The position numbers were made by a program, and so were the translations under genes. A model generated the notes under the pieces. That model did no database searches and was not told the origin of the DNA. It was given only the letters and a program-made list of their open reading frames with translations. Positions 19,049-27,661 of a stretch of DNA of 64,000 nt are shown here, in pieces (position 1 is the stretch's first letter; every line of letters starts with the position of its first letter). The stretch is from Pantoea sp. GD03673 (GTDB lineage Bacteria; Pseudomonadota; Gammaproteobacteria; Enterobacterales; Enterobacteriaceae): NCBI RefSeq assembly GCF_029844725.1, contig NZ_JAOCKJ010000001.1, positions 663,743-727,742 on the forward strand, in the 5' to 3' direction.

Positions 19049-20248
19049 TTAGCCCTGCAGCAGAGACAGAACCTGCTGTGGAACCTGGTTAGCTTTTGCC
19101 AACACTGAGTTACCAGCCTGCTGTACGATCTGCGCTTTAGACATGTTTGAAACTTCAGTTGCGTAGTCAGCATCCTGGATACGAGACTGTGCAGCTGACA
19201 GGTTAGTGGTGGTGTTGCTCAGGTTAGTCACGGCTGAGTTCAGACGGTTCTGAATCGCACCCAGTGAAGAACGGAACTTGTCCACGCTTGCAATCGCTTC
19301 GTCCAGTTTAGCCAGTGGGCTTGATGATGCGCCAGTGGTCAGGCTAGACAGGCTCATGTTAGAGGTGTCCAGTTTGAACGCTGCTTTGCCTGCAGTCGTT
19401 GCAGTATCCGCTGACTGTGGGTCAACTGCGACGAAGAAGGACTGAGACGCGCCGCTGGCGATATCAAAGCCATTTGCTTTCAGGTTGTTGGTTTCAGCAG
19501 CGCTTGCTGAAGCAACGGTGACTTTAGCAAACATTTTGCCGTTGTCATCTTTGTACACAGTACCAGAATCAACAGTCACACCTGACGCTGCAACACCCAG
19601 ACGGGTAGACAGGGCATTAGCACTTGATTCAGCAACAGTTGCGCCAGTTACGTTGGTGGTTGAACCGTAAGCTGCTTTGAACTCTGTTGCGCCAGCTGCA
19701 GTTGGGGTGCCTGCCGGGCCGTTGACGTTGAAGCTATCCAGACCCAGGGTCTTGGAGTCGATTTTTTTCAGGTCGATAGTGATGGTTTCGCCATCATTTG
19801 CACCAACCTGGATGTTCATTTTGCCGTCTTTAGCCAGCACGTTCACGCCGTTGAACTGGGTCTGACCAGATACGCGGTCAATCTCGTCCAGACGTGATTT
19901 GATTTCGTCCTGGATTGAAGATTTGTCAGAATCTGAGTTAGTACCGCTTGAAGCCTGTACAGTCAGCTCACGGATACGCTGTAAGTTGTTGTTGATTTCT
20001 GACAGCGCGCCTTCAGTAGTCTGCGCAGCAGAGATACCGTCGTTGGCGTTACGAGCAGCCTGAGTCAGGCCTTTGATGTTAGAGGTGAAACGGTTGGCAA
20101 TTGCCTGACCAGCAGCGTCATCTTTCGCGCTGTTGATACGTAAACCAGAAGACAGACGCTCCATTGAAGTAGACAGAGCTGACTGGTTCTTGTTGATGTT
20201 GTTCTGAGTGATCAGCGAGAGGCTGTTGGTATTAATGACTTGGGCCAT
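19049..20248 (-). CDS. fliC: Flagellin FliC
   Basis: Filament subunit, 399 aa, exported by the flagellar type III system. The N-terminal D0/D1 part ([40 protein letters not shown], the TLR5-contact region) and the C-terminal D1/D0 part ([20 protein letters not shown], ending LSLLQG) are conserved. The middle variable region, roughly residues 170-310, is short compared with E. coli flagellins and very rich in Ser, Thr and Ala. That offers many O-glycosylation sites for the neighbouring glycosyltransferases. Monocistronic, with its own sigma-28 promoter and terminator. Confidence 0.97.
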   Translation of the reverse strand: MAQVINTNSLSLITQNNINKNQSALSTSMERLSSGLRINSAKDDAAGQAIANRFTSNIKGLTQAARNANDGISAAQTTEGALSEINNNLQRIRELTVQASSGTNSDSDKSSIQDEIKSRLDEIDRVSGQTQFNGVNVLAKDGKMNIQVGANDGETITIDLKKIDSKTLGLDSFNVNGPAGTPTAAGATEFKAAYGSTTNVTGATVAESSANALSTRLGVAASGVTVDSGTVYKDDNGKMFAKVTVASASAAETNNLKANGFDIASGASQSFFVAVDPQSADTATTAGKAAFKLDTSNMSLSSLTTGASSSPLAKLDEAIASVDKFRSSLGAIQNRLNSAVTNLSNTTTNLSAAQSRIQDADYATEVSNMSKAQIVQQAGNSVLAKANQVPQQVLSLLQG

Positions 20249-20325
20249 GATAAATTTTCCTGTTAATCAAGTCTTTCGGTTAAGGTGTGGGCTTCAACCC
20301 GCCGGCTTCAGCGCCGTCAAAGTTG

Positions 20326-20352
20326 TTATCGTCTGCCGTTTAACAACCTTTA
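20326..20352 (-). promoter_or_regulatory. Sigma-28 promoter of fliC
   Basis: Minus strand TAAA-N15-GACGATAA, one change from consensus in the -10, about 78 bases upstream of the fliC ATG. The resulting leader is typical for flagellin genes. Confidence 0.85.
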
Positions 20353-20515
20353 GAATTTTTTTAGTACCAGGCGAATTTTTCTGCTTCAGCCTGTCACGTT
20401 TTAAGTTATCGCCACCCTGCCGAACTTCTTTAGACCTGATTCATTAATTTTCTAGCGGCTGAATTACCCTTCTCTATAGTGCTTATTTACGTCATTACAC
20501 TAAGGCAAATAACGT

Positions 20516-20542
20516 TAAACTTTCCTTATTCAAGGCCGATAA
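20516..20542 (+). promoter_or_regulatory. Sigma-28 promoter of fliDST
   Basis: TAAA-N15-GCCGATAA, a perfect consensus, 43 bases before the fliD ATG. It is divergent from the fliC promoter. Confidence 0.92.
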
Positions 20543-20585
20543 CCCAGGTATTCAATTTCCCTGTCGACCTTATAAAGGAATTAAC

Positions 20586-22001
20586 ATGGCCAGTATTAGC
20601 AATCTCGGTGTGGGCTCCGGCCTGCCGCTCAGTACCATGCTTGACAGTTTGCAGACCGCTGAGAAAGCCGCACTCAAACCCATCTCAACGCAGCAGTCGG
20701 CTTATACCGCCAAGCTCAGTGCCTATTCAACGCTGAAAAGCGCTCTGACGACGTTCCAGACCGCCAACACCAAGCTGAACAGTGCCGACCTCTTTACTGC
20801 CACCACCGCGACCAGCAGCTCTTCGGCCATCAGCGCCACCACCTCTGGCAGCACCGTGGCCGGTAAATATGCCATTAACGTTACACAGCTGGCGCAGGCG
20901 CAGGTGCTGACCTCTGCGGTGCAGAGCAGCAACACCGCTGCCCTCGGCGACAGTTCTGTGGCCAGCCGCAGCATCGCAATTACCTTAAAAGATGGCACCA
21001 GCAAAAGCATCACGCTGTCCACCGAACAGACCTCGCTGACCGGTATGCGTGACGCGATCAATGGCGCAAATGCTGGCATCACCGCCAGTATTATCAAGGT
21101 GTCAGACGGCAGCTTCCGCCTGTCATTAAGCGCCAATAAAACCGGCAGCGATAATGCGGTAGCAACCGTTGCCGTTACCGGTGACAGCACGCTGCAGGGC
21201 ATTGTGGGCTTTGACGCCAGCGCCAGCAGCAATGTGATGACCGAAAGCGTTAAAGCGCAGAATGCCCAGCTCACGGTTAACAACGTTGCGATTGAAAACA
21301 GCAGCAATCAGATTAGCGATGCGCTGGAAGGCATTACCTTAAATCTGACCGCACAGACCGTGGGCAGTCAGACGCTGACGATCACCAAAGACACCTCAAA
21401 AGCCTCCAGCGCCGTCAGCGCTTGGGTAGATGCCTACAATACGTTGCTGGATCAGTTCAATACCCTGACCAAATACACCAAGGTTGATACCAATACGGAT
21501 GCCCAGGACTCCACCAATGGTGCCCTGCTCGGCGACAGCACGTTACGGACTATCGAAACGCAGCTGAAAACGATGCTGACCAACGCCCAAAGCACATCGT
21601 CCTACAAATCACTGGGACAGATTGGGGTAACAACGGATCCCACTACCGGTTCCTTAAAACTGGATTCGACCAAGCTGAGCGCGGCACTGGATAAAGATGC
21701 TGCGGGTGTGAAAGAGATGATCGTGGGTGACGGTAAAACCGGTATCACCGCCAAAATAGACAGCAAACTGACTGACTGGCTGGCATCCAAAGGAATTGTT
21801 CAGGCGGCAACGGATGGCGTCAGTAAGACACTGAATACCTTAACGGCCCTCTATAACACCACCAGCGACCGCATTGATGCGGATATCGCACGTTATAAGA
21901 CGCAGTTTACCCAGCTGGATCTGGCCATCAGTAAACTTAACTCAACCAGTACCTATCTGACGCAGCAGTTCGATACGTCAAGTTCTTCTGAAAAATCATA
22001 G
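20586..22001 (+). CDS. fliD: Flagellar filament cap protein FliD
   Basis: FliD (HAP2, 471 aa) forms the cap at the filament tip that folds incoming flagellin. The N-terminus MASISNLGVGSGLPLSTMLDSL and the C-terminal coiled part (RYKTQFTQLDLAISKLNSTSTYLTQQF) are the conserved axial segments; the central domains are Ser/Thr-rich. A strong AAGGA lies before the ATG. It starts the fliDST operon under the sigma-28 promoter at 20516, and fliS follows after 8 bases. Confidence 0.96.
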   Translation: MASISNLGVGSGLPLSTMLDSLQTAEKAALKPISTQQSAYTAKLSAYSTLKSALTTFQTANTKLNSADLFTATTATSSSSAISATTSGSTVAGKYAINVTQLAQAQVLTSAVQSSNTAALGDSSVASRSIAITLKDGTSKSITLSTEQTSLTGMRDAINGANAGITASIIKVSDGSFRLSLSANKTGSDNAVATVAVTGDSTLQGIVGFDASASSNVMTESVKAQNAQLTVNNVAIENSSNQISDALEGITLNLTAQTVGSQTLTITKDTSKASSAVSAWVDAYNTLLDQFNTLTKYTKVDTNTDAQDSTNGALLGDSTLRTIETQLKTMLTNAQSTSSYKSLGQIGVTTDPTTGSLKLDSTKLSAALDKDAAGVKEMIVGDGKTGITAKIDSKLTDWLASKGIVQAATDGVSKTLNTLTALYNTTSDRIDADIARYKTQFTQLDLAISKLNSTSTYLTQQFDTSSSSEKS

Positions 22002-22009
22002 GAGTGACC

Positions 22010-22417
22010 ATGTACACCGCTACAGGCACCAAAGCCTATGCAAAAATTGGCGTAGAAAGCGCCGTGATGAGCGCCAGCCAGCAGCAGCTGGTCGTGATGC
22101 TGTTCGACGGCGCACTGAGCGCATTAATCCGCGCCCGCCTGTTTATGCAGGATGGCAATATTGAAGGCAAAGGCAGCTCTATTTCTAAAGCCATCAATAT
22201 TATCGAAGCAGGGCTGAAAGAGGGCCTTGCTGAAAACCGGGGTGATGAGCTGGCAGACAACCTGCTGGATCTTTACAACTACATGACGCGTCGCCTGCTG
22301 CAGGCCAACCTGCACAACGATGTTGCCGCGATTGAGGAGGTCGAAGGCCTGCTGCGCAACATCGCAGACGCGTGGAAAGAAGTGGTTCAACCTAACCTGA
22401 TTCAGGACGCCGTTTAA
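22010..22417 (+). CDS. fliS: Flagellin export chaperone FliS
   Basis: FliS (135 aa) binds the disordered C-terminus of FliC in the cytoplasm and stops early polymerisation. The start is the ATG at 22010 ([20 protein letters not shown]), which matches E. coli FliS and is served by AGGAG at 22000-22004; an in-frame GTG at 22004 overlaps that site and is rejected. The four-helix pattern, [18 protein letters not shown] and [22 protein letters not shown], is typical. The stop overlaps the fliT start by one base. Confidence 0.96.
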   Translation: MYTATGTKAYAKIGVESAVMSASQQQLVVMLFDGALSALIRARLFMQDGNIEGKGSSISKAINIIEAGLKEGLAENRGDELADNLLDLYNYMTRRLLQANLHNDVAAIEEVEGLLRNIADAWKEVVQPNLIQDAV

Positions 22418-22782
22418 TGACGACTTCACCGCATTTGATTGCCGTTTACCAACAGTTACTCGATCTCAGCCAGGGAATGCTGCGTCATGCAGCACAGGGC
22501 GAATGGGATGAATTGATCAGCAGGGAGATGGAATATGTCAATGCGGTGCAGAACTTAGCCCAATCGACAGAGGCGGTGTCGCCGTCATCCCAGATGCAGG
22601 AACAGCTACGCCCGGTCCTGCGCCACATTCTGGATAACGAAAGCGAAGTGAAACGCCTGCTGCAGGCGCGGATGGATGAGCTGGCCTCACTGGTCGGTCA
22701 GAACAGCCGCCAGAAATCGGTCATGTCCGCCTATGGCAACCAGGGCGGCGTTGTTATGGTCCCCCGCGAAACCCTCTCCTGA
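22417..22782 (+). CDS. fliT: FliD export chaperone / FlhDC antagonist FliT
   Basis: FliT (121 aa) chaperones FliD and, when free, inhibits FlhD4C2. Small, helical and charged ([35 protein letters not shown]), as expected. Translationally coupled to fliS by TAATG. It is the last gene of the operon. Confidence 0.93.
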   Translation: MTTSPHLIAVYQQLLDLSQGMLRHAAQGEWDELISREMEYVNAVQNLAQSTEAVSPSSQMQEQLRPVLRHILDNESEVKRLLQARMDELASLVGQNSRQKSVMSAYGNQGGVVMVPRETLS

Positions 22783-22883
22783 TCCCCTGCCCGGTGACGC
22801 CGCCAGATTTATTTTTCTGCGCGGCGTCTCTTTTCTGCCGCTTACTCCATACTTGATTTTCATCATCCCCTGGAGTGCGGTAC

Positions 22884-24365
22884 ATGCAAAACCCAACGTT
22901 ATTACAGTTTTTCCATTGGTATTACCCGGATGGCAGCAAACTGTGGCCTGAAGTCGCCGATCGGGCGGCCTGGCTCAGCGAAATTGGTATCAGTATGGTG
23001 TGGTTACCACCGTGCTACAAAGGGGATTCGGGTGGCTATTCTGTCGGTTACGACAGCTACGATCTCTTTGACCTCGGTGAATTTGATCAGAAAGGCGCTG
23101 TTGCCACCAAATATGGTGATAAACAGCAGTTACTGGCGGCGACCGAAGCCCTGCGCAGCCACAACGTTGGGGTGCTGCTGGATGTGGTGCTGAACCATAA
23201 AATGGGCGCTGACGAGAAAGAAGCGATCAGCGTTAACCGCGTCAATCCGGACAACCGTGATGAAATCGACGACGAGGTTGTTGAATGTGAAGCCTGGACG
23301 AAATTCACCTTTCCGGCCCGTGCCGGTGAGTATTCGAAATTTGTCTGGGATCACAAATGCTTTAGCGGCGTAGACCACATCGAAAATCCGGACGAAAACG
23401 GCGTATTCAAAATCATCAATGATTACACCGCCGAAGGCTGGAACGATCAGGTGGATAACGAGCTGGGTAACTTCGACTATCTGATGGGTGCCAACATCGA
23501 TTTCCGCAACAATGCGGTCAGGGAAGAGCTGAAATACTGGGCGCGCTGGGTGATGGAACAGGTGCCCTGCACCGGCTTCCGTCTGGATGCGGTAAAACAT
23601 ATTCCGGCCTGGTTCTATAAAGAGTGGATCGACCATATTCAGGAAGCCGCTAAAGAACCGATGTTTATCGTCGCGGAATACTGGTCGTTTGAAACCGGGA
23701 AGCTGCAGGAGTATGTGCATCAGGTTGAAGGCAAAACGATGCTGTTTGATGCGCCACTGCACATGAACTTCCATCAGGCTTCAACCGCAGGCAGCGCCTA
23801 TGACATGAGCCAGATTTTTGCGAACTCGCTGGTGGTGGCGGACCCGTGGCATGCCGTGACAATCGTGGCCAACCATGATACTCAGCCGCTGCAGTCGCTG
23901 GAAGCACCGGTGGAGGCCTGGTTCAAACCGCTGGCCTATGCGCTTATCCTGCTGCGCGAGCAGGGCGTGCCCACCATTTTCTATCCTGATCTGTTCGGGG
24001 CGACCTATGAAGATGAGGGCGGTGATGGCGAGAAACACAAAATTGAGATGCCGGTCATTCCTGAACTGGAAGGATTAATCCGGGCGCGTCAGCAATATGG
24101 CTGGGGCGTGCAGACCGACTATTTTGACCATCCCAATTGCGTGGCGTTCAGCCGTAGCGGCACCGAAACACAGCCGGGCTGTGTGGTGATCATGTCGAAC
24201 GGTGATGCAGGCGAGAAAAGTGTGCCGATGGGAGAAGGCTTTGCCGGTAAGGTCTGGCGCGATCATCTGGGTAATCGTGAAGAGACCATTACCGCCGATG
24301 AACACGGCACCGCCCTGTTTGCCTGTAACGGTGGCAGCGTCAGCGTCTGGGTAATAGCAGAATAA
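22884..24365 (+). CDS. amyA: Cytoplasmic alpha-amylase
   Basis: GH13 enzyme (493 aa) that hydrolyses alpha-1,4-glucans in the cytoplasm; no signal peptide. I start it at ATG 22884 ([17 protein letters not shown]), 8 bases after TGGAG, in line with E. coli AmyA; the GTG at 22875 overlaps the ribosome site. The GH13 signature regions are present: [20 protein letters not shown] (nucleophile Asp), IVAEYW (acid/base Glu) and VANHDTQ (third Asp). It follows fliT by about 100 bases on the same strand, as in E. coli. Confidence 0.95.
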   Translation: MQNPTLLQFFHWYYPDGSKLWPEVADRAAWLSEIGISMVWLPPCYKGDSGGYSVGYDSYDLFDLGEFDQKGAVATKYGDKQQLLAATEALRSHNVGVLLDVVLNHKMGADEKEAISVNRVNPDNRDEIDDEVVECEAWTKFTFPARAGEYSKFVWDHKCFSGVDHIENPDENGVFKIINDYTAEGWNDQVDNELGNFDYLMGANIDFRNNAVREELKYWARWVMEQVPCTGFRLDAVKHIPAWFYKEWIDHIQEAAKEPMFIVAEYWSFETGKLQEYVHQVEGKTMLFDAPLHMNFHQASTAGSAYDMSQIFANSLVVADPWHAVTIVANHDTQPLQSLEAPVEAWFKPLAYALILLREQGVPTIFYPDLFGATYEDEGGDGEKHKIEMPVIPELEGLIRARQQYGWGVQTDYFDHPNCVAFSRSGTETQPGCVVIMSNGDAGEKSVPMGEGFAGKVWRDHLGNREETITADEHGTALFACNGGSVSVWVIAE

Positions 24366-24385
24366 GAGACGGAGTAAATGTTAAC

Positions 24386-24425
24386 CGTCCCGGCAGACAC
24401 GTGCATGCTCTGCCGGGACGTTTTT
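24386..24425 (+). terminator. Rho-independent terminator of amyA
   Basis: A perfect 12-pair stem CGTCCCGGCAGA/TCTGCCGGGACG with an 11-base loop, followed by TTTTT. It lies between the convergent amyA and yedD genes. Confidence 0.9.
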
Positions 24426-24437
24426 GATGGGCTGCGG

Positions 24438-24911
24438 TTACGACTGCGCGTTATGCTCAGTGATCGGCGTGCGCAGCAGCTGCGGTTCGATATTCTGAAT
24501 CACGGCGGCTTTCGGCTGCTTTGCCACTTCTTCCAGTGCCTGCTGACACTCCACGGTCGGACGCGCCACTTTACGCAGGGTCAGCCCGTCATACCTGAGC
24601 TCGCTATTATCCACGACCAGCGGCATAACCCGAATCTTACGCGTGACGTTGACATAATCACCGTTCAGCCGGGTCAGTTTGCCTGGCTTGGCAATCACGC
24701 GCTGCCACTGACGGCAATCCAGCGTGCTGCCATCTGCCGTGATAATCAGACTGGCCATTGCCTGATCGCTGATCAGAGCGCTTTGCGGGCCGACGGTTTG
24801 CCAGTTACCCTGCAAATCAGCCGGTGCCGGCGTTTGCACCGCATTTTCATAATCGTTGATTTGCGCACAACCACTCAGTGCCAGCGCGGCAATCAGCATC
24901 CACTTTTTCAT
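24438..24911 (-). CDS. yedD: YedD family lipoprotein
   Basis: 157 aa. The lipobox LSGC (cysteine at residue 15) after a hydrophobic signal predicts an acylated lipoprotein. The conserved block TADGSTLDCRQWQRVIAKPGKLT and VECQQALEEVA match E. coli YedD, but the C-terminal tail is longer. Function unknown in the family. Residue +2 after the cysteine is Ala, so export to the outer membrane is expected. Convergent with amyA, as in E. coli. Confidence 0.9.
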   Translation of the reverse strand: MKKWMLIAALALSGCAQINDYENAVQTPAPADLQGNWQTVGPQSALISDQAMASLIITADGSTLDCRQWQRVIAKPGKLTRLNGDYVNVTRKIRVMPLVVDNSELRYDGLTLRKVARPTVECQQALEEVAKQPKAAVIQNIEPQLLRTPITEHNAQS

Positions 24912-25151
24912 GTTTAATCCCTAAGATCACATCAATGGCGGCTACGTTATAATTTTTCCACCGAGTTGCGCAAGGCATCTGGCTGTTAAACCCCCGCGAT
25001 ACGCTGAATGCAGCCGCATTTATCCGTCAGGGAAGAGATCGGTCAGCGTTTTGATCGGCAAATTGCTGGCTGACCGGACTCTGTCACGCCTGACAAGCAG
25101 AAGGCAACCCGTTACACTGACGCGCTGCAACAGACTTTCAGGAATATGAAT

Positions 25152-25475
25152 ATGAAAACGCCAGAAGCTTACTACGCCCAGGCTCGTGAGATGTTTTTCA
25201 CCGCGCATCCCGACTTTCAGTCCGCACTTGATGAATTAACCGAGAGCGATGCCCGTGCCGCTAACCTGTCGCTGCGACAGCTGCGCGAGTGGCATGCCGA
25301 ACGTATCTACGCGGCCTTTTTACGGCAGAAAAATCTGGATGGAATGATTTTCTCTATTCAGCTCGCTGAGCCGGATAAAGCGGTCGCGGCTGAGGCCATC
25401 GAGATCTATCTCAAATCGCATGCTGAGTCGCTGGGGATGAGCTGGGAAGCGTTCTGCATCAAAAACGAGCTGTAA
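25152..25475 (+). CDS. Small conserved protein, possibly DUF6388-like
   Basis: 107 residues from the ATG at 25152, placed 8 bases after CAGGA; an ATG two codons earlier is too close to that site. Soluble, helical and acidic: PEAYYAQAREMFFTAHPDF, LREWHAERIYAAFLRQKN, SLGMSWEAFCIKNEL. The Trp- and Cys-containing end recalls DUF6388 proteins, but I am not certain. It stands alone between yedD and iraP. No function can be given. Confidence 0.7.
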   Translation: MKTPEAYYAQAREMFFTAHPDFQSALDELTESDARAANLSLRQLREWHAERIYAAFLRQKNLDGMIFSIQLAEPDKAVAAEAIEIYLKSHAESLGMSWEAFCIKNEL

Positions 25476-25642
25476 TTCCCGCTGCACATCACGGAGATAA
25501 GCCGCCCGTCCAACTGCGCCGGAAAAGCGTGCAGCAAAAAGCGACGTCATAACGCAGGGCGTATATGCCCCTGCGGATGTGTATTCGGACTGCCTCTGGA
25601 GAGGCTACCCGCCACACGCCAGAGGCGCACTGGTAAACTGCC

Positions 25643-25942
25643 CTACTCCCGCGCTTCTGTCGCTTTGCCTTTTACTTCAACATAGCTTGCAACCGCCAGC
25701 AGACGATTGATGTGTGTCAGCAGCAGATCAACATCCGACTGCATGAAGTCGGTCGACGATTGCGAAGCGGTAATGATGGCATCCTGCACCGTCTCTGTAA
25801 TGGTCAGCGAGTTGTCCTGCTTCGCCTGCACCAGCAACGCTGCAACCAGCAGGGACTGCGCTTCAAGCTGCGCGGTCAACTCTTTTGCATCGACGTCCAT
25901 CTTTGCCAGCTTTAGCAGAATATCAATGACCAGTTGTCGCAT
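25643..25942 (-). CDS. iraP: IraP-like RssB anti-adaptor
   Basis: 99 aa. The N-terminal half lines up with E. coli IraP: MRQLVIDILLKLAKMDVDAKELTAQLEAQSLLV against the E. coli MKNLIAELLFKLAQ... with the same KEL-AQ-EA core and heptad pattern of a coiled coil. IraP blocks RssB, so RpoS is no longer delivered to ClpXP; in E. coli it responds to phosphate starvation. The C-terminal part is longer and less similar. A strong GGAGG precedes the ATG. Assignment rests on recalled sequence similarity; another coiled-coil regulator is possible. Confidence 0.72.
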   Translation of the reverse strand: MRQLVIDILLKLAKMDVDAKELTAQLEAQSLLVAALLVQAKQDNSLTITETVQDAIITASQSSTDFMQSDVDLLLTHINRLLAVASYVEVKGKATEARE

Positions 25943-26060
25943 CGCGGACCTCCTTAAATGTAAGCCAGCATTATGTCGCGATGCGTGCGCATTTTGCCAG
26001 CCGAAGATTGAGGTTTACGCGAGATAAAAATTTACACGAAATCCGGTGCGCCGCCTTGCC

Positions 26061-26079
26061 ACTGTTTTTATTTACAGTA
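26061..26079 (+). promoter_or_regulatory. LexA box (SOS operator)
   Basis: ACTGTTTTTATTTACAGTA contains the perfect CTGT-N8-ACAG core with an AT-rich centre, 39 bases upstream of the dinI-like start codon. This is the standard LexA operator. Confidence 0.88.
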
Positions 26080-26117
26080 TTATAGGTCAGCGATTTTGCC
26101 CTGAATGGATTGCCATC

Positions 26118-26357
26118 ATGTTTGTTGAGTTAATTTATGACAAGCGCAACGTTGCCGGTTTGCCGGGTGCTCGCGAGATGATTCGTGAGGAGCTGGAAAA
26201 GCGGGTGCATCGGGTGTTTCCTGACATTGAAGTTAAGGTCAAGCCGATGGAACGTAACGCGATTGATACTGATTTGAGTAAGAACGATAAAGCGACAGTT
26301 GCGCGTATTGTTGAAGAGATGTTCGACGAAGCGGATATGTGGCTGGTGGCCGACTAG
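26118..26357 (+). CDS. DinI/MsgA-family SOS protein
   Basis: 79 aa from the ATG at 26118 (MFVELIYDKRNVAGLPGA); an upstream in-frame start would run through the LexA box. The DinI fold is recognisable: a basic first strand, LEKRVHRVFPDIEVKVKPM and the acidic C-terminal helix KATVARIVEEMFDEADMWLVAD. It is closer to Salmonella MsgA and phage DinI-like proteins than to chromosomal DinI. DinI binds RecA filaments and tunes the SOS response. The perfect LexA box upstream shows SOS control. It may have come with the phage-like genes 1.5 kb to the right. Confidence 0.9.
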   Translation: MFVELIYDKRNVAGLPGAREMIREELEKRVHRVFPDIEVKVKPMERNAIDTDLSKNDKATVARIVEEMFDEADMWLVAD

Positions 26358-26395
26358 TCCCTTAACGGCCACCCAATCAGTTAGCGGGAGATGAA

Positions 26396-26662
26396 TCAGC
26401 TCTCCTGCTCACTGTGATTGATTTCAATCTCGATGTCCTGGATAGCGGCATCCAGATCTTCCAGCAGTTTCCCCTGCTTATTTAGCAACGCATCGATACG
26501 ATCGGCGTTTGTCTTATCTTTATACTCACCGGCATCAAACGCTAACCAATGGCTGGAAAGGGTTTCGGTGTTCGTCTGCGCATAGTGGCGCATCTCTTTC
26601 AGCTGAGAAGTCACATCGCGCAGATAGTCAGTTTTGGTCTTGGTTTCTGTTGAATCGCTCAT
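26396..26662 (-). CDS. Small acidic coiled-coil protein, unknown
   Basis: 88 aa, acidic and largely helical (DYLRDVTSQLKEMRHYAQTN, LLNKQGKLLEDLDAAIQDIEIEI), no signal or membrane segment. Preceded by a plausible GGAA ribosome site. It is convergent with the dinI-like gene. I recognise no family. Confidence 0.65.
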   Translation of the reverse strand: MSDSTETKTKTDYLRDVTSQLKEMRHYAQTNTETLSSHWLAFDAGEYKDKTNADRIDALLNKQGKLLEDLDAAIQDIEIEINHSEQES

Positions 26663-26813
26663 GCTAAATTTCCTTCTGGTCAGTTATCAAAAGTGATTAG
26701 GCTTAGCGGTTCACCAACCGGCCAATCAACGGGCGTCAGTTCAGATACAAAATGTCGCCCGGAGATTTAAAAGTAGCTGATAATAGCGAAGCCGCACTAA
26801 GAATAATCGGAAG

Positions 26814-27155
26814 TTACGGTTTCTGAGCGGGTTTCACGGGAGGCACCTCACTCTCAATCACCACCTCTTTTACTTTCGTGACCGTTTTGTCGGCGACGCG
26901 TTCCGGGATGACATCGAGCTTGTGCTGTAACGCTGCGACCTGATCGGTCAGCAAATCCACTCTGTCATCACGCCGTGCGGCGATAACCCGGTAGTCTTCC
27001 CGTATCTCCTCGACCCGTTTATTCGCGGTGTTGCTGACGTAGAGAAAAATAATCGTCATAAGGATGCAAATCATCGAACAACTCAGCAGAATGCAGCCGA
27101 GGATAACTTTGCGCCGGTATGACATAGGTGCTTTATCGCTGTTAATCGTGGCCAT
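26814..27155 (-). CDS. Small single-pass membrane protein with coiled coil (phage-like)
   Basis: 113 aa from ATG 27155 (MATINSDKAPMSYRRK), which has GGAGG 9 bases upstream; a longer frame to 27197 lies wholly inside the preceding gene. One membrane helix (VILGCILLSCSMICILMTIIFLYV) is followed by a charged helical part facing one side (VEEIREDYRVIAARRDDRVDLLTDQVAALQ) and a Pro/Val tail. It starts 14 bases inside the upstream gene, so the two are coupled. The design recalls phage spanin or holin partners, but no family is certain. Confidence 0.7.
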   Translation of the reverse strand: MATINSDKAPMSYRRKVILGCILLSCSMICILMTIIFLYVSNTANKRVEEIREDYRVIAARRDDRVDLLTDQVAALQHKLDVIPERVADKTVTKVKEVVIESEVPPVKPAQKP

Positions 27156-27561
27156 CGCTGCGATCCTCCAGAGTTGAGATAAGCCGATCAATCTCATTTC
27201 GAAATTTATCGTTCTGACCGGTTTCGGTCATTGCCAGTAAAATGCCAACGGCATTCTTGATTAAGCGCAAATCGGTTTCGAGTGTCGCAATGCGCCGCAA
27301 ATTTCTGTCATGACGTTCACGTAATTCATCGTTCTCCTCCCGTATCAGCAGGTTGCTCTCTTTCAGCAACACCACCTGCTCTTTGTAGCTGGTAATAATT
27401 TCGCCGCCGGCTCGATTACTGGTTACGATTGACGCAATACCCGCCAATAACGGTTTCCAGAACAGTGCTGCAGCCCCCCCACCCAGAACTAACGCACCCA
27501 TACTGGTAATCAAACTACTTTCCATGCCACACCCCTTTTTCCGGTAAGGTCTCTGGAACAC
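27142..27561 (-). CDS. Membrane-anchored coiled-coil protein (phage-like)
   Basis: 139 residues by the longest start (MFQRPYRKKGCGMESS); the Met at residue 13 (27525) preceded by AAAGGGG is the more likely start, giving 127 aa. A Gly/Ala-rich hydrophobic N-terminus (SMGALVLGGGAAALFWKPLLAGIASIV) precedes a long coiled coil (KEQVVLLKESNLLIREENDELRERHDRNLRRIATLETDL). It is divergent from the CI-like repressor across two palindromic operators, so it is probably repressed. The function is unknown; it could be a remnant of a prophage or a repressor-guarded membrane toxin. Confidence 0.7.
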   Translation of the reverse strand: MFQRPYRKKGCGMESSLITSMGALVLGGGAAALFWKPLLAGIASIVTSNRAGGEIITSYKEQVVLLKESNLLIREENDELRERHDRNLRRIATLETDLRLIKNAVGILLAMTETGQNDKFRNEIDRLISTLEDRSDGHD

Positions 27562-27595
27562 ACCGCGTGCAGAACAGACACGTCCTCCGCCCTGA

Positions 27596-27634
27596 ATTTA
27601 AGATTGCTTAAATACCAGAGTTAAGTATACTTAA
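27596..27634. promoter_or_regulatory. Twin palindromic operators between repressor and membrane genes
   Basis: Two sites share TTAAG-N4-CTTAA: ATTTAAGATTGCTTAAAT (27596-27613) and TTAAGTATACTTAA (27621-27634, perfect palindrome). Equivalent bases are 23 apart, about two helical turns. They lie in the 100-base divergent region, as expected for cooperative CI-type binding. Confidence 0.75.
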
Positions 27635-27661
27635 GTCACTCTCAACCAAAAAGTCAAGCTA

